Below, in pieces: positions 37,220-46,402 of a stretch of 64,000 nucleotides of DNA (positions within the stretch are counted from its first letter, which is position 1; each line of letters opens with the position of its first letter). The notes beneath the pieces were generated by a model. The model saw only the letters and a program-made list of their open reading frames with translations, did no database searches and had not been told where the DNA came from. The DNA is from CADEDH01 sp965263455 (GTDB lineage: Bacteria; Actinomycetota; Acidimicrobiia; Acidimicrobiales; SZUA-35): positions 372,001 through 436,000 of the forward strand of contig CBDHHN010000002.1 of NCBI GenBank assembly GCA_965263455.1, in the 5' to 3' direction. A program made the position numbers and the translations under genes.

Positions 37220-38469
37220 ACGCCGACCTCCTCCCCGTCCGGGGTCGAGTGGGCGGCGGGGGACCCGACCGGGAGCCAGTCGTCGAGGGTCGCCACCATG
37301 CGATCGATCACCTCGGGCCACCGGTACTCCCGCGCCACGTAGTCACCGGCCCCGGCGGCCAGGGCGGCGGCGGCCCGGGGCTCGTCGGCCACGAACCGCA
37401 GGGCTTCGACCAGCTCGTCGCCATTGCGGTAGAGCAGGCCGCCGCCGGAGCGTTCGACATGCCAGCGGACCACGGCGCTGCCGGCATTGGCCACCACCGG
37501 CGTCCCGGCGGCCCAGGCCTCCAGCACGGTGCGGGAGAACGACTCCAGGGCGCTCGGTTGGACGTAGGCCGCGGCGGCGGCCATGGCGTCGTCCCGATGG
37601 TCGTCGGGCAGGAAGCCGACGTCGACGATGTGGGGGGCGATGGCGTCGTCGACGGCGACCTCGCCTCCTCCCGAGGTGACCAGGGTCAGGTCGATCCCGT
37701 GGTGGAGGACGGCCGCGGTGAAGGCCTCGACCAGCTGCTGCCAGCCCTTGCCCCACTCCCGACGACCGGCGTAATAGATGAACGGCCCCTCGACCCCGTA
37801 CGTCGACCGGAACCGCTCGGGCCGGTACTCGGCCACCGGGTGGATCCCGGCCCCGACGACGGCTTGACGGCTCGGGAGCCGATGGAGGCGGCGGGCCAGC
37901 TCGGCCTCCGGTTCGGTGAGGAACCACAGACCGCGGGACGACTCGAACAGGGGGGCGAAGATCTCCAGCCCGGCCATGGGCTCGTCGTGGAGACAGGGCA
38001 TGACGATGGTCCGGCCCGGATCCACCTGGCCCACGGCGTAGGTCGTCCAGAACAGGTAGGGGGCGAAGACGAGGACCCGGTACCGGTGACCGTGGTCGAG
38101 CACGTGATGCCACAGTTCGGGCACCCGCAGGCTGTCGTTCACCCACAGCTGCTGCTCGGCCACCGCCAGCCGTTCCCCGGCCAGCATCCGCTCCCCCAGG
38201 ACCCGGCGGTGGGCGCCGGGGGTGTCGACAACGGTCGGGAACCGGCGGACGGTGACCCCGTCGACCTCGGTGACCCCGGCCGGATAGTGGTTGGCCCAGG
38301 TGACGTGGTCGCGGGCGCACGTGGTGAGGATCTCGACCGGGAGACCCCGAGCGGCCAGGGCGGTGGCCGCCTCTGCCACCACGGCCTCGGCTCCGCCCAC
38401 CACATCGGGGCCGAACCGGGGCGGGACGAAGGCGATGGTGTCGGCCCGCCGGGGGCCGGCCACCGTCAT
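37216..38469 (-). CDS. Glycosyltransferase (GT4)
   Basis: A 417-residue GT-B glycosyltransferase. The N-terminal domain reads VPPRFGPDVVGGAEAVVAEA; the C-terminal domain has FIYYAGRREWGKGWQQLVEA and VQPSALESFSRTVLEAWAAG for donor binding. Overlaps its neighbours by ATGA at both ends, so three genes (fucose synthase, this, and the larger GT) form one tightly coupled unit. It likely adds a sugar, possibly fucose, to the polymer exported by the Wzm/Wzt pair; specificity is not visible. Confidence 0.92.
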   Translation of the reverse strand: MTVAGPRRADTIAFVPPRFGPDVVGGAEAVVAEAATALAARGLPVEILTTCARDHVTWANHYPAGVTEVDGVTVRRFPTVVDTPGAHRRVLGERMLAGERLAVAEQQLWVNDSLRVPELWHHVLDHGHRYRVLVFAPYLFWTTYAVGQVDPGRTIVMPCLHDEPMAGLEIFAPLFESSRGLWFLTEPEAELARRLHRLPSRQAVVGAGIHPVAEYRPERFRSTYGVEGPFIYYAGRREWGKGWQQLVEAFTAAVLHHGIDLTLVTSGGGEVAVDDAIAPHIVDVGFLPDDHRDDAMAAAAAYVQPSALESFSRTVLEAWAAGTPVVANAGSAVVRWHVERSGGGLLYRNGDELVEALRFVADEPRAAAALAAGAGDYVAREYRWPEVIDRMVATLDDWLPVGSPAAHSTPDGEEVGV

Positions 38470-39425
38470 CGGGCCCCGCCCCGGACCGTGTCCTCGTGGT
38501 CGCGGAACCAGGCGTAGGTGGCCCGTACGCCGTCGGCCAACTCGATCCGGTGCTTCCACCCGAGCCGGTGCAGCCGGGAGACGTCGAGCACCTTGCGGGC
38601 GATGCCGTCGGGCTTGTCGGTGTTGAACCGTAGGCCGGCCCCCGGATGGACCACGTCCCGGACCAGGCCCGCCAACTCGGCGATGGTCAGGTCCTCGCCG
38701 GTACCGACGTTGAGGTGTCCGTCCTCCTCGTAGTGCTCCATGAGGTACACGCAGGCGTCGGCCAGATCGTCGACGTGGAGGAACTCACGGCGGGGTTGGC
38801 CCGTACCCCAGACCTCGACCTCGTCCTCGCCCTTGGACCGGGCCTCGTGGAACTTCCGCATCAGGGCCGGGATGACATGGGACGACTCGAGGTCGAAGTT
38901 GTCGTGGGGCCCGTAGAGATTGGTGGGCATCACCGACACGAAATTGCAACCGAACTGCCGACGGTAGAACTGGCACAGCTTGATGCCCGTGATCTTGGCC
39001 AGGGCGTAGCCCTCGTTCGTCTCCTCCAGCGGCCCGGTCAACAGCTGCTCCTCCACGATGGGCTGCTCGGCCTCCTTCGGGTAGATGCACGAGCTGCCCA
39101 GGTACAGGAGCTTGTCGACCTCGTAGCGTCGACTGGCCTCCACCACGGTGGCGTGGATAAGGAGGTTGTCGTACAGGAACTCGGCCGGCCGGTCGGAGTT
39201 GGCCTGAACCCCTCCGACCAGTCCAGCAGCCAAAAAAACGTACCGGGGGCGGTGCTCGGCGAACCAGGCGTCGACCGCGGTCTGGGAACGCAGATCGACC
39301 TCCTCCCTCCCCACGGTGAGGAGGTTGCGGTAACCGTCCTCCCCGAGGCGGCGGACGAGGGCGGAGCCGACGAGACCACGATGGCCAGCGACGAAGATGG
39401 GGGCGTCGAGTGCGGCGAAGCTCAT
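38466..39425 (-). CDS. fcl: GDP-L-fucose synthase
   Basis: A 319-residue SDR epimerase/reductase making GDP-L-fucose from GDP-4-keto-6-deoxymannose. NADP motif GHRGLVGSALVRRL, catalytic Ser in GSSCIYPKEAEQP, catalytic Tyr-Lys in YALAKITGIKLCQ, and NLYGPHDNFD and WGTGQPRREFLHVDDLA are diagnostic. The partner GDP-mannose 4,6-dehydratase is not in the window. First gene of the three-gene operon; TACGGT lies 6 nt before ATG 39425. Confidence 0.96.
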   Translation of the reverse strand: MSFAALDAPIFVAGHRGLVGSALVRRLGEDGYRNLLTVGREEVDLRSQTAVDAWFAEHRPRYVFLAAGLVGGVQANSDRPAEFLYDNLLIHATVVEASRRYEVDKLLYLGSSCIYPKEAEQPIVEEQLLTGPLEETNEGYALAKITGIKLCQFYRRQFGCNFVSVMPTNLYGPHDNFDLESSHVIPALMRKFHEARSKGEDEVEVWGTGQPRREFLHVDDLADACVYLMEHYEEDGHLNVGTGEDLTIAELAGLVRDVVHPGAGLRFNTDKPDGIARKVLDVSRLHRLGWKHRIELADGVRATYAWFRDHEDTVRGGAR

Positions 39426-39431
39426 GACCCC

Positions 39432-39437
39432 ACCGTA
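39432..39437 (-). promoter_or_regulatory. -10 hexamer TACGGT, fucose operon
   Basis: TACGGT, 6 nt, ATG 39425; leaderless. Confidence 0.6.
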
Positions 39438-39507
39438 TTGGCCCCGGACGGCGCTGGGACGGCAACCCCGAACCGGCGGAGCGCGCCGGTTCGGGCCGCG
39501 TTACGTG

Positions 39508-39537
39508 TATAATCAGTGACGATTTCTTGTCGCTGAT
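39508..39537 (+). promoter_or_regulatory. TATAAT -10 and leader hairpin
   Basis: TATAAT (39508-39513) is the only perfect consensus -10 placed upstream of a gene here and lies in an AT-richer stretch. Right after it, CAGTGAC (39514-39520) can pair with GTCGCTG with one U-G wobble, loop about 10 nt. It precedes the HAD-like gene. Confidence 0.5.
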
Positions 39538-41518
39538 TCGACAGGGATGGCGCGGCGATGCGACCGGTCACCGTGGACCGCCACCTCAACGTGTCTTGAC
39601 TTCTCCTCTCCGAACCCGCCGCCGCCGAGGCCGCACCGATCCGTTTGGCGCGCTGCCCCGGTCGGCCCGCCTGCTGAGCCTCGATGTGTTCGGTGTGGCC
39701 TTGGAGCCCACGTTCCTCGAGGCCGGTCACGAGCATCTCCTGGTGGCCGAGATCCTGGGTCGAGACCATCCCGGCGTCGAGGGCATCTACCCCGAAGCCC
39801 GTCGGCGGGCCGAGAGCGAGGCCCGGCTCGCCGTCACCGAAGCGGACGGCCGCGAGATCTCCCTGGCCCTGATCGGCGACCACCTGCACGGTCAACTGGC
39901 CCACCTCGCCCTGAGGCCCGAGGCCGTCGCCACGAATGGACGGCCGCTCAGCTCCGACCGTTCGGTCGGCCGGGACGCCTCGGCCGCCGCGGTTGCCCCC
40001 TTCGATGCCCTGGTCGTGGCCCAGCAGGCCATCGAGACCGAGGTCCGGCTCCTGCAGACCCTGGGCCGGGCCAACCCACGGGCCATCCAACTGCATCTGG
40101 CGGCCCGCGAGCGCGGCGTCGCCACCGCCCTCGTGGCCGACACCCCGCTCCCCCGCGACCTCATCGCCCGGATCGCCCGCGCCTGCGGGTACCAGGCCGA
40201 CCACATCGTGGTCTCGTCCAACGAGGGCCGACAGAAGGGCTCGGGCCTCTACGGTCGACTCCTGGCCGCCGGTGGCGGGGTCGAACCCGACAACGTGGTC
40301 CACCTCGGCCCCGACCTCGAACTCGACGTCAACATCCCCCGCAGCCTCGGGATCGACGCCCGTCACGCCCCCGACCGCGCACCGGACAAGGGCCCACCCC
40401 TTCTGCTCGGGCTGACCCGCCCCCGGGGCCTCGGTTCGATCGCCCTCAACCTGGCCGACCGTCATCGACAACGGACCCGGAGGGCCGGCGATCTCTCGTG
40501 GCGTCGGCTCTCGTCCGAGCCCGGCCTCGACGCGGCCGACCTCGGCTACTACGCCGGCGGGCCGTTGCTGGCCGGCTTCGCCGCCTGGGTGGGGGCCCAG
40601 ATCGACGACCTGAGCCCGGACGAGGTCGTCCTGTGCGGGTTCGCCGGCGGCCTCGTCGATCATGCCCTGGCCGTACTGCGGCCGGATCTTCCCCGAGAGC
40701 GGCGCCACCGGCTGCCGGTAACGGCCGACGGGCGATGCCCGGTCCACCAACTGGCGGCAACCGTTCCCCTGGCCCGATGCCGTCGCATCCTGGTCGTCGA
40801 TCTCGGACTGTTCGAGCAACCCCATCCCGAGATCCGGGAGCGACTCGGCGCCCTGGCCCCCACCCCCGAGATCCACGGCGCCTACCTCGGGACCCTCAGC
40901 CCCGCCCTACCAGGCGCCCGCACCTGGGCCTTCGCCCCGCCCGCGGCGCTGCCCCGACCGGCTGGCGGCCACGTGAACGGGGACCACCTCGACAACGGCA
41001 CCGGCCACCGCATCGGCCCCGAGGCGGCTCCGCCGCCCCATCACCCCCTGTCGGATCCGGCCGGGGGCCACGGTCCGGCGCTGCTCCGGGTGGCGGCCAA
41101 CCGGCCCGAGATCCTCCAGGCCCTCCTCCACCGGCTTCCGGGCTCGATCCAGGACGTCCCCCCGGCCCTCCGCCCCTTCCACGCCGGCGCCCGAGCCCTC
41201 ACCGAGGGGACGATGGCCTTCGTCGAGGACGTCGAGCCTTGGCTCCACCTCGAAGCCGGGACCCTGTCGGGCACCATGGCCGAGCCCGCCCTCCGGGTCA
41301 TCAGCGCCCCGACCGCGGCCGAGGCCGCCGTCCTCGGCCCCTATCCGGCCTTCGCCTCCGAGGGTGAGTCGAAGACTGCCCTGATCCCGGGCAGCGCCCT
41401 CGGCCGACCCGGTGCGGAGTCAGCCGGTGATCACGACGCGCGGTGGATCGAGGGGGCCAGAGCGCTGGCCGAGGCCGGTCTCGATCGCCGCCGCCGTCGG
41501 GTGTTCGGTCGGCACTAG
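39527..41518 (+). CDS. Degenerate HAD-superfamily protein (COG5610-like)
   Basis: A protein of up to 663 residues. The N-terminal third resembles HAD proteins found in glycan loci: motif I region LLSLDVFGVALEP, then ATALVADTPLPRDLIARIARAC and the Lys motif SSNEGRQKGSGLYGRLL. Motif I should read DVFDTL; the second Asp is Gly and the Thr is Val, and the motif II Ser is Ala, so phosphatase chemistry is probably lost. The remainder (about 290-660) is unrecognised. No ATG or GTG lies before motif I in frame; TTG at 39527 or 39596 must serve, so the start is uncertain. Confidence 0.72.
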   Translation: MSLIRQGWRGDATGHRGPPPQRVLTSPLRTRRRRGRTDPFGALPRSARLLSLDVFGVALEPTFLEAGHEHLLVAEILGRDHPGVEGIYPEARRRAESEARLAVTEADGREISLALIGDHLHGQLAHLALRPEAVATNGRPLSSDRSVGRDASAAAVAPFDALVVAQQAIETEVRLLQTLGRANPRAIQLHLAARERGVATALVADTPLPRDLIARIARACGYQADHIVVSSNEGRQKGSGLYGRLLAAGGGVEPDNVVHLGPDLELDVNIPRSLGIDARHAPDRAPDKGPPLLLGLTRPRGLGSIALNLADRHRQRTRRAGDLSWRRLSSEPGLDAADLGYYAGGPLLAGFAAWVGAQIDDLSPDEVVLCGFAGGLVDHALAVLRPDLPRERRHRLPVTADGRCPVHQLAATVPLARCRRILVVDLGLFEQPHPEIRERLGALAPTPEIHGAYLGTLSPALPGARTWAFAPPAALPRPAGGHVNGDHLDNGTGHRIGPEAAPPPHHPLSDPAGGHGPALLRVAANRPEILQALLHRLPGSIQDVPPALRPFHAGARALTEGTMAFVEDVEPWLHLEAGTLSGTMAEPALRVISAPTAAEAAVLGPYPAFASEGESKTALIPGSALGRPGAESAGDHDARWIEGARALAEAGLDRRRRRVFGRH

Positions 41519-41564
41519 ACCTCGGCGGCCCGGTCGGGCCGATCGTCGGCTCGCTCGGCCGAGC

Positions 41565-43526
41565 TCAGTCCGGCTGGACGGTGAGAGCCCGGCTCCAGGT
41601 CCGGTAACCGGTACCGGAAGCGGCGATCTCGGCCGCCAGGGTCCGCTCGTCGACCGTCTGGAGCCGATCGGCCAGGGCAGCCCGCTCGTCCGTGGCGGGC
41701 TCGGTCCCCAGAAGCCGCCGGTGGAGGTCGGACACCCGGAACTGGCGGGACTCCGGGGATGCGTAGAAGCCGGCGGCGATGTCGATCCGCCGGACCTGCG
41801 ACCGGCCCAGCATGTCCCGCCAGTAGGCCAGCCCCTCCCCGTCGGGGTCGCGCCCCAACAGATCCCGGTAGAGGGCGGTGACGAAGGCCGTGTCGGTCAT
41901 CCCCGCCCGCTCGTAGTACTCATCCGAGGCGTAGAACAGGGCGCCGACCGAGGCCACGGTGAGGCCGTCGTCGATCTCGGCGGTCCAGTACCGACGGCCG
42001 ACACCGTCGGGAGAGCGACCGAGGGTGGTCCGGTAGAGATCGTCGACGAGGACCCCGACGAAGTGGCGGTCGGCGGCCAGGGCGGCGGTGAGGGCCCGGC
42101 GGTCGCCGTCGACCACCGCGTCCTGCCAGGCCACCAGTTCGGCGTTGGTGGCCGGCCGACCGCCCAACTCCTGGTAGGCGCGGTCGATGAATCGGCCGAC
42201 CGGCGTGGTCCGGAGCTCGGCCCCGCTACCCGAACCGAAGCTGAACCAGCTGGACTTGAGCCCGAGCCGGAGACGGACCCGATCCCCGGTCTCGAACACG
42301 GTGCCCCGGTCGAAGTCGAAGCGGACCTGCAGGGCCCGGCCCCCGTCCTCGCCCCGGCCGTCCCGGGTGGCGACCTGGGCCGAGCGGAGCCGACCGAGGC
42401 CGTACCGGGCCTCGATCGTGGCCCGGGGGACCCGGGTGGTCCACAGATGGTTGGGGTTGGTCGGGGTGTCGTCGCCGCGATCGACCACGGCCGGGAAGTC
42501 GCCGCCCGCGGTGTGACCGCCGGTGGACGATGAGAACTCGGTTCGGGCGATCCGTTCATCGGCGGTCCCGGCGTCCACGAGTCGCACCAGTCCGCTGGTG
42601 GCGGCCACGGCGGCATCGGTGCGGGCATGGTGGGACGACCGCAACGAACCGTTGCGCTCGGTGAAGGCGCCGTCGTACACCTGACAGCGGGCCGTGTCGC
42701 AGGTGTCGGCGTAGGGCCACTGCCGGGTGTCGCCGGCCATGGCGTAGGAGCGGGCGGCCACGGCCTGGGCCTCGAGGGCGGCCGCCGGCCACAGGGCCGG
42801 CATCTCGTTGGGCACCACGCCCCGGAGGTACTGGTCGATGGTGACGACGTTGACGGTGCGGGGCCGGCCATCGGCCGTCACCGCCACCAACGTCCCCTCG
42901 TACCAGGCCCGGTAGGAGGGTCCGCAGCCCTGGAGCAGACCGTCGGCGCCGGCGCCCGGCGCGGGCGTCGGGGCCGACAGGTGGACCTCGGACGCCGCCA
43001 CCAGGCCCTGGGTGACCCATGGCCCGGCACACGACGGGCCGCGCTGGACCTCGAATCCCCCGCCCGAGGCGACCAGGCGCACCGCCCCGTCGCCGATCTC
43101 GGCCAACAGGGTGCCGCCCCGGTCCCGGAGGGCGATGACGCCGGTGGTCAGGGCGACCGTGGTCGGCCGGTCGCGGAGGGCCCGTAGTTCGACCCGCACC
43201 TGGTCGGGGTCGACCGGGGCGGCCGCCGGCACGGCCCCGGCCGTGGTCCCGCCGTAGAAGTGGTCGAGAATGCGGGCCGATGACCACCCGTCGAGGGCGT
43301 AGCCGAGGGCCCCGTACTGACCCATGCCCCGGCCGTGGCCCCAACCCCGGCCGATGATCACCAGATCCTCGCCGATGGGCTCGCTCTCGGCCGCCGCCGG
43401 TCGAGGCGGAGAGGCGGCCGCCAGGACGGGGGTGAGTGCGGCGATCAGGGCGGCAACCACGATCGGACCGGCGAGTCGGCGGGCGCGACCGGCAGCCGGG
43501 GCGGGGGGGCGAAGGCGGAGGATCAT
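41565..43526 (-). CDS. Secreted SpoIID/LytB-domain protein with DUF4214-like repeats
   Basis: A 653-residue exported protein. The signal peptide is about 15-48 (IVVAALIAALTPVLAAASPP). A SpoIID/LytB domain follows, with GRGWGHGRGMGQYGA, YLRGVVPNEMPALWPAAALEAQA and TEFSSSTGGHTAGG, the pattern of peptidoglycan lytic transglycosylase-like proteins. The C-terminal ~210 residues hold four ~52-residue DUF4214-like units, recognisable by LYRTTLGRSPDGVGRRYW and LYRDLLGRDPDGEGLAYW. It lies 13 bp downstream of an amidase with the same kind of tail, so the two are one operon acting on the wall. Confidence 0.88.
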   Translation of the reverse strand: MILRLRPPAPAAGRARRLAGPIVVAALIAALTPVLAAASPPRPAAAESEPIGEDLVIIGRGWGHGRGMGQYGALGYALDGWSSARILDHFYGGTTAGAVPAAAPVDPDQVRVELRALRDRPTTVALTTGVIALRDRGGTLLAEIGDGAVRLVASGGGFEVQRGPSCAGPWVTQGLVAASEVHLSAPTPAPGAGADGLLQGCGPSYRAWYEGTLVAVTADGRPRTVNVVTIDQYLRGVVPNEMPALWPAAALEAQAVAARSYAMAGDTRQWPYADTCDTARCQVYDGAFTERNGSLRSSHHARTDAAVAATSGLVRLVDAGTADERIARTEFSSSTGGHTAGGDFPAVVDRGDDTPTNPNHLWTTRVPRATIEARYGLGRLRSAQVATRDGRGEDGGRALQVRFDFDRGTVFETGDRVRLRLGLKSSWFSFGSGSGAELRTTPVGRFIDRAYQELGGRPATNAELVAWQDAVVDGDRRALTAALAADRHFVGVLVDDLYRTTLGRSPDGVGRRYWTAEIDDGLTVASVGALFYASDEYYERAGMTDTAFVTALYRDLLGRDPDGEGLAYWRDMLGRSQVRRIDIAAGFYASPESRQFRVSDLHRRLLGTEPATDERAALADRLQTVDERTLAAEIAASGTGYRTWSRALTVQPD

Positions 43527-43539
43527 CGGGGGTGGGTGC

Positions 43540-46284
43540 TCACTGCTGGGCAAGTCGGAAGAACTCGTCGGAGGTGGCCAGCTCGGCGGCCACCACTCCA
43601 TCGGTCGTTTGGGCCAGTCGCTGAACCCAGAAGGCCTCCCCGGCCGGGTCGGGAGACCTACCCAGCACCTCCTGATACAGATCCCGCACTCGCTGGCGGC
43701 GGAACTCCTCGGATTGGTAGAAGCCGATGGTTACCTGGGCCGGGGTGGCCCGGTCCTCGTCCAGCTCCCGGACCCAGTAGGCCCGGCCGCCGGGGTCGGG
43801 GGGCCGGCCGAGGAGGGTCCGGTAGAGCCGGTCGATGTAGGCGTCGGTCGATCCCGCGGCGCGCCGGTACTCACTCGAGCCGTAGAAGGCGCTCCCGACC
43901 TCGGCCAGGGGCACCCCCTCGGCCAACCGTCCGGTCCAGTAGGCCCGCCCACCGGGGTCGGGAGCCCGGCCCAGCACGTCCCGGTACAGGCGCTCGACCC
44001 GACCCTCGTACCACTCGGCCGACCCGGCCAGGGCCAGGGTGACCTCGAGTCGACCCTCGCCGTACACCAGCCACCCCTCCCATCGCTCGATCTCATCCGG
44101 GGTACCGGCCCGGTCCCTGAAGAGGCGGCTGACGGCGTCGAGGTAGCGGCCCTGGGCGCCGTCGAGGAACGAGGGAGGGAGGTGGGAACCGACGAAGGCG
44201 GCGTCGACGGCGGAGGCGGTGGCCGTCGTGGCCGGGAGCAGCAGGCGTTCCCGGCCGAAGGGCCACAGGGCGCCGTCGGCGGTGGCCACCCAGCCCCCCT
44301 GGCCCGAAGCCGACGCGACCACCGCAACCACCGGCCGGTCGGCCACGGCCGACGGGTCGCGCAGGCCCGCCGCCGGGGCCGTTCCGAAGTTCCACAACCG
44401 TCCGTCGGCGGCCACGGCCCACCCTCCCCGGCCGCCGGGGGCGACGGCCAGGTCGATCACGGGCCCGGCGTCGGGCGGCAACGAGGCGGCAGGTACCCCT
44501 CCGACCGGGATCAGGTCGCCCCGGTCATCGAGCAGGTAGCCGGCGCCGGCCCGGTCGATGGCGCCCGCCACCACCGGACGGGAGGCGGGGCCCGGGCCAA
44601 GGGTCGGGGCACCCCCGAAGGGGTGGACGGTGCCGTCGGTGGCCACGACCCAGCCCCCGACCTCGGCCTGGGCCAGGTCGACCACGGTGCGGTCACCCGC
44701 CGGCCGGTCGGCCACGGCCACCGCCCCGCCGAAGGGGTGGAGCATCCCGTCGGCATGCAGGGTCCAGCCTGTGGCCGCGGCCCCGTCGGCGGAGCCGGCT
44801 ATGGCGACCGGACCGGGCGACGGTGGGGCGATGGGTCCGGCGTCGGGTCCGGGCCCCGGCGCCACCGATACCGAACCGGCGGGCCGCACTCGACCCCCCT
44901 GGTCGAGCACGACGACGCCGGGCCCATGGCCGTGGGGCTGCCAGTCGGAGAAGGAGGCCACCCGACGGTCGAGGCCGGGGGTGGCCAGGTTCTGGCGGAG
45001 GTGGTCGACCACACCGAGGCCGAGGTCGCCGGGGCACGAGGTCACGCCGACGTGCCGGTGGCCCAGGATGGTGGGGACCAGGTGCCATCGGCCCTCGGTG
45101 AGCCGATGGGGCGGACGGCTCGACCGGTTGCGGAGCCAGGTCTGGCCGGTGGGGTCGATGCCGTGCCGTCCGAGCTTCCACTGGGCCAGGGCCCGGGCCG
45201 CCTCCTCGGCGTCGGAGGTGGGGGCGGCGGACGCAGGCCGGGCCCGACTCTGGTGTTGGCCCAGGAGGGCGATGCCCATCGTGGCGGTGTTGAACCCCTT
45301 GGCGTGGCCGCCGATCACGGGTCGCTCGACCCCGCCGGCCCGACCCTCCCACACCGTCCCGAACCGGTCGACCAGGAAGTTGTAGCCGATGTCGCACCAG
45401 CCGTTGATCTCGACGTGGGAGTAGTGGATGGCCCGCAGCAGGTCATCGACGTCGTCCCGGCCGTACCCGTTGCCGGTCACGGTGTGGTGGATGACGACTG
45501 CCTGCAGATTGTCGCTGTACCACGGCCCGCCGGCGCACCCGCCGTTGTCCGAGGCCCAGCCGTTCCCGGTCCAACCGGAGCGGGGCACGATGGCGGGCCC
45601 TCCCGGCCCGGTCTGGACCCGACCGGCGACCCGGGGTGACGGTCCATCCTCGCTTACGTCTTCACCCTCGCTTACGCCTTCGCCCTCGCCGCCAGTGCCG
45701 GTGAGGTCCCGGGTGAGGAAGAAGGCCTCGACCTCGGCACCGTCGGTCCCGACGGCCAGGACCTCGACCGTCTCGTCGCCGGGACCGACCAGCAGCGGGG
45801 GCAGGGCCCGCGGTCGGCTGGCCCACCCTTCGGCCCCAGGTCCGGGGCCCGGAGGCGTCCGCTCGGCCTCGATCCAGCCCAGGGGGTCGCCGTCGCCCGC
45901 TCCGTCGGGGGTCTCGGTCGGGGCGTGAGTCAGTTCGACCCAGGGTCCGGCGCCCGCCCCCGCCATCAGCCGGACGGCATACCGACCCCCGGGCGGAGCG
46001 GCCAGGATCACGGTGGCGGCATCGGCGGGTATGTCGACCTTTCCCCCGAGGGCGGTCGCCGTGGGGTCGGAGCCGATCGGATCGAAAGGGGCGTCTCCCG
46101 GCGCCAACCCCGGTCGCAGCGACACCGGATGCCTGCTCACCCCCGAGCCGAGTCCGGGATCACCAAGGTCACCGTCGACGTCGGGCCAGTTGAGGAAGGC
46201 GACGGACAGCGCGAGCAACCCCACGGCGAGGACGCCGAGAAGCTGCAGCGTCGAGAGGGCGGCGGACCCCGCGAGCCTGCGGAT
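43540..46284 (-). CDS. Secreted PGRP-type amidase with beta-propeller-like and DUF4214-like repeats
   Basis: An exported protein of about 914 residues. A PGRP/amidase_2 domain carries zinc-ligand and fold motifs VVIHHTVTGNGYG, GYNFLVDRFGTVWEGRAGG, and GHRHVGVTSCPGD. Then come about six ~45-residue repeats of the form GGWVVATDGTVHPFG (propeller-like), and four DUF4214-like units (LYRDVLGRAPDPGGRAYW, LYRTLLGRPPDPGGRAYW). The first ATG/GTG is GTG 46224, but that cuts the signal peptide to 11 hydrophobic residues. In-frame codons upstream read IRRLAGSAALSTLQLLGVLA, a full signal, beginning with ATC at 46284 after TAGATT. I give the longer form and regard the start as unusual. Confidence 0.82.
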   Translation of the reverse strand: MRRLAGSAALSTLQLLGVLAVGLLALSVAFLNWPDVDGDLGDPGLGSGVSRHPVSLRPGLAPGDAPFDPIGSDPTATALGGKVDIPADAATVILAAPPGGRYAVRLMAGAGAGPWVELTHAPTETPDGAGDGDPLGWIEAERTPPGPGPGAEGWASRPRALPPLLVGPGDETVEVLAVGTDGAEVEAFFLTRDLTGTGGEGEGVSEGEDVSEDGPSPRVAGRVQTGPGGPAIVPRSGWTGNGWASDNGGCAGGPWYSDNLQAVVIHHTVTGNGYGRDDVDDLLRAIHYSHVEINGWCDIGYNFLVDRFGTVWEGRAGGVERPVIGGHAKGFNTATMGIALLGQHQSRARPASAAPTSDAEEAARALAQWKLGRHGIDPTGQTWLRNRSSRPPHRLTEGRWHLVPTILGHRHVGVTSCPGDLGLGVVDHLRQNLATPGLDRRVASFSDWQPHGHGPGVVVLDQGGRVRPAGSVSVAPGPGPDAGPIAPPSPGPVAIAGSADGAAATGWTLHADGMLHPFGGAVAVADRPAGDRTVVDLAQAEVGGWVVATDGTVHPFGGAPTLGPGPASRPVVAGAIDRAGAGYLLDDRGDLIPVGGVPAASLPPDAGPVIDLAVAPGGRGGWAVAADGRLWNFGTAPAAGLRDPSAVADRPVVAVVASASGQGGWVATADGALWPFGRERLLLPATTATASAVDAAFVGSHLPPSFLDGAQGRYLDAVSRLFRDRAGTPDEIERWEGWLVYGEGRLEVTLALAGSAEWYEGRVERLYRDVLGRAPDPGGRAYWTGRLAEGVPLAEVGSAFYGSSEYRRAAGSTDAYIDRLYRTLLGRPPDPGGRAYWVRELDEDRATPAQVTIGFYQSEEFRRQRVRDLYQEVLGRSPDPAGEAFWVQRLAQTTDGVVAAELATSDEFFRLAQQ

Positions 46285-46290
46285 GGATGG

Positions 46291-46296
46291 AATCTA
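46291..46296 (-). promoter_or_regulatory. -10 hexamer TAGATT before ATC codon
   Basis: TAGATT, 6 nt, ATC 46284. Spacing matches the leaderless promoters in this window, except that the codon at the transcript start is ATC. Confidence 0.4.
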
Positions 46297-46402
46297 GCGC
46301 GGCTGAGGTGGCCGCCCGTCGGGCCCTGGTAGCTCTGCCCTCAGCCTCCCACCTTGGCCACGGAAGGCCATGATGGGAGGCCGAAAACGGCCGGGGTCGA
46401 CG

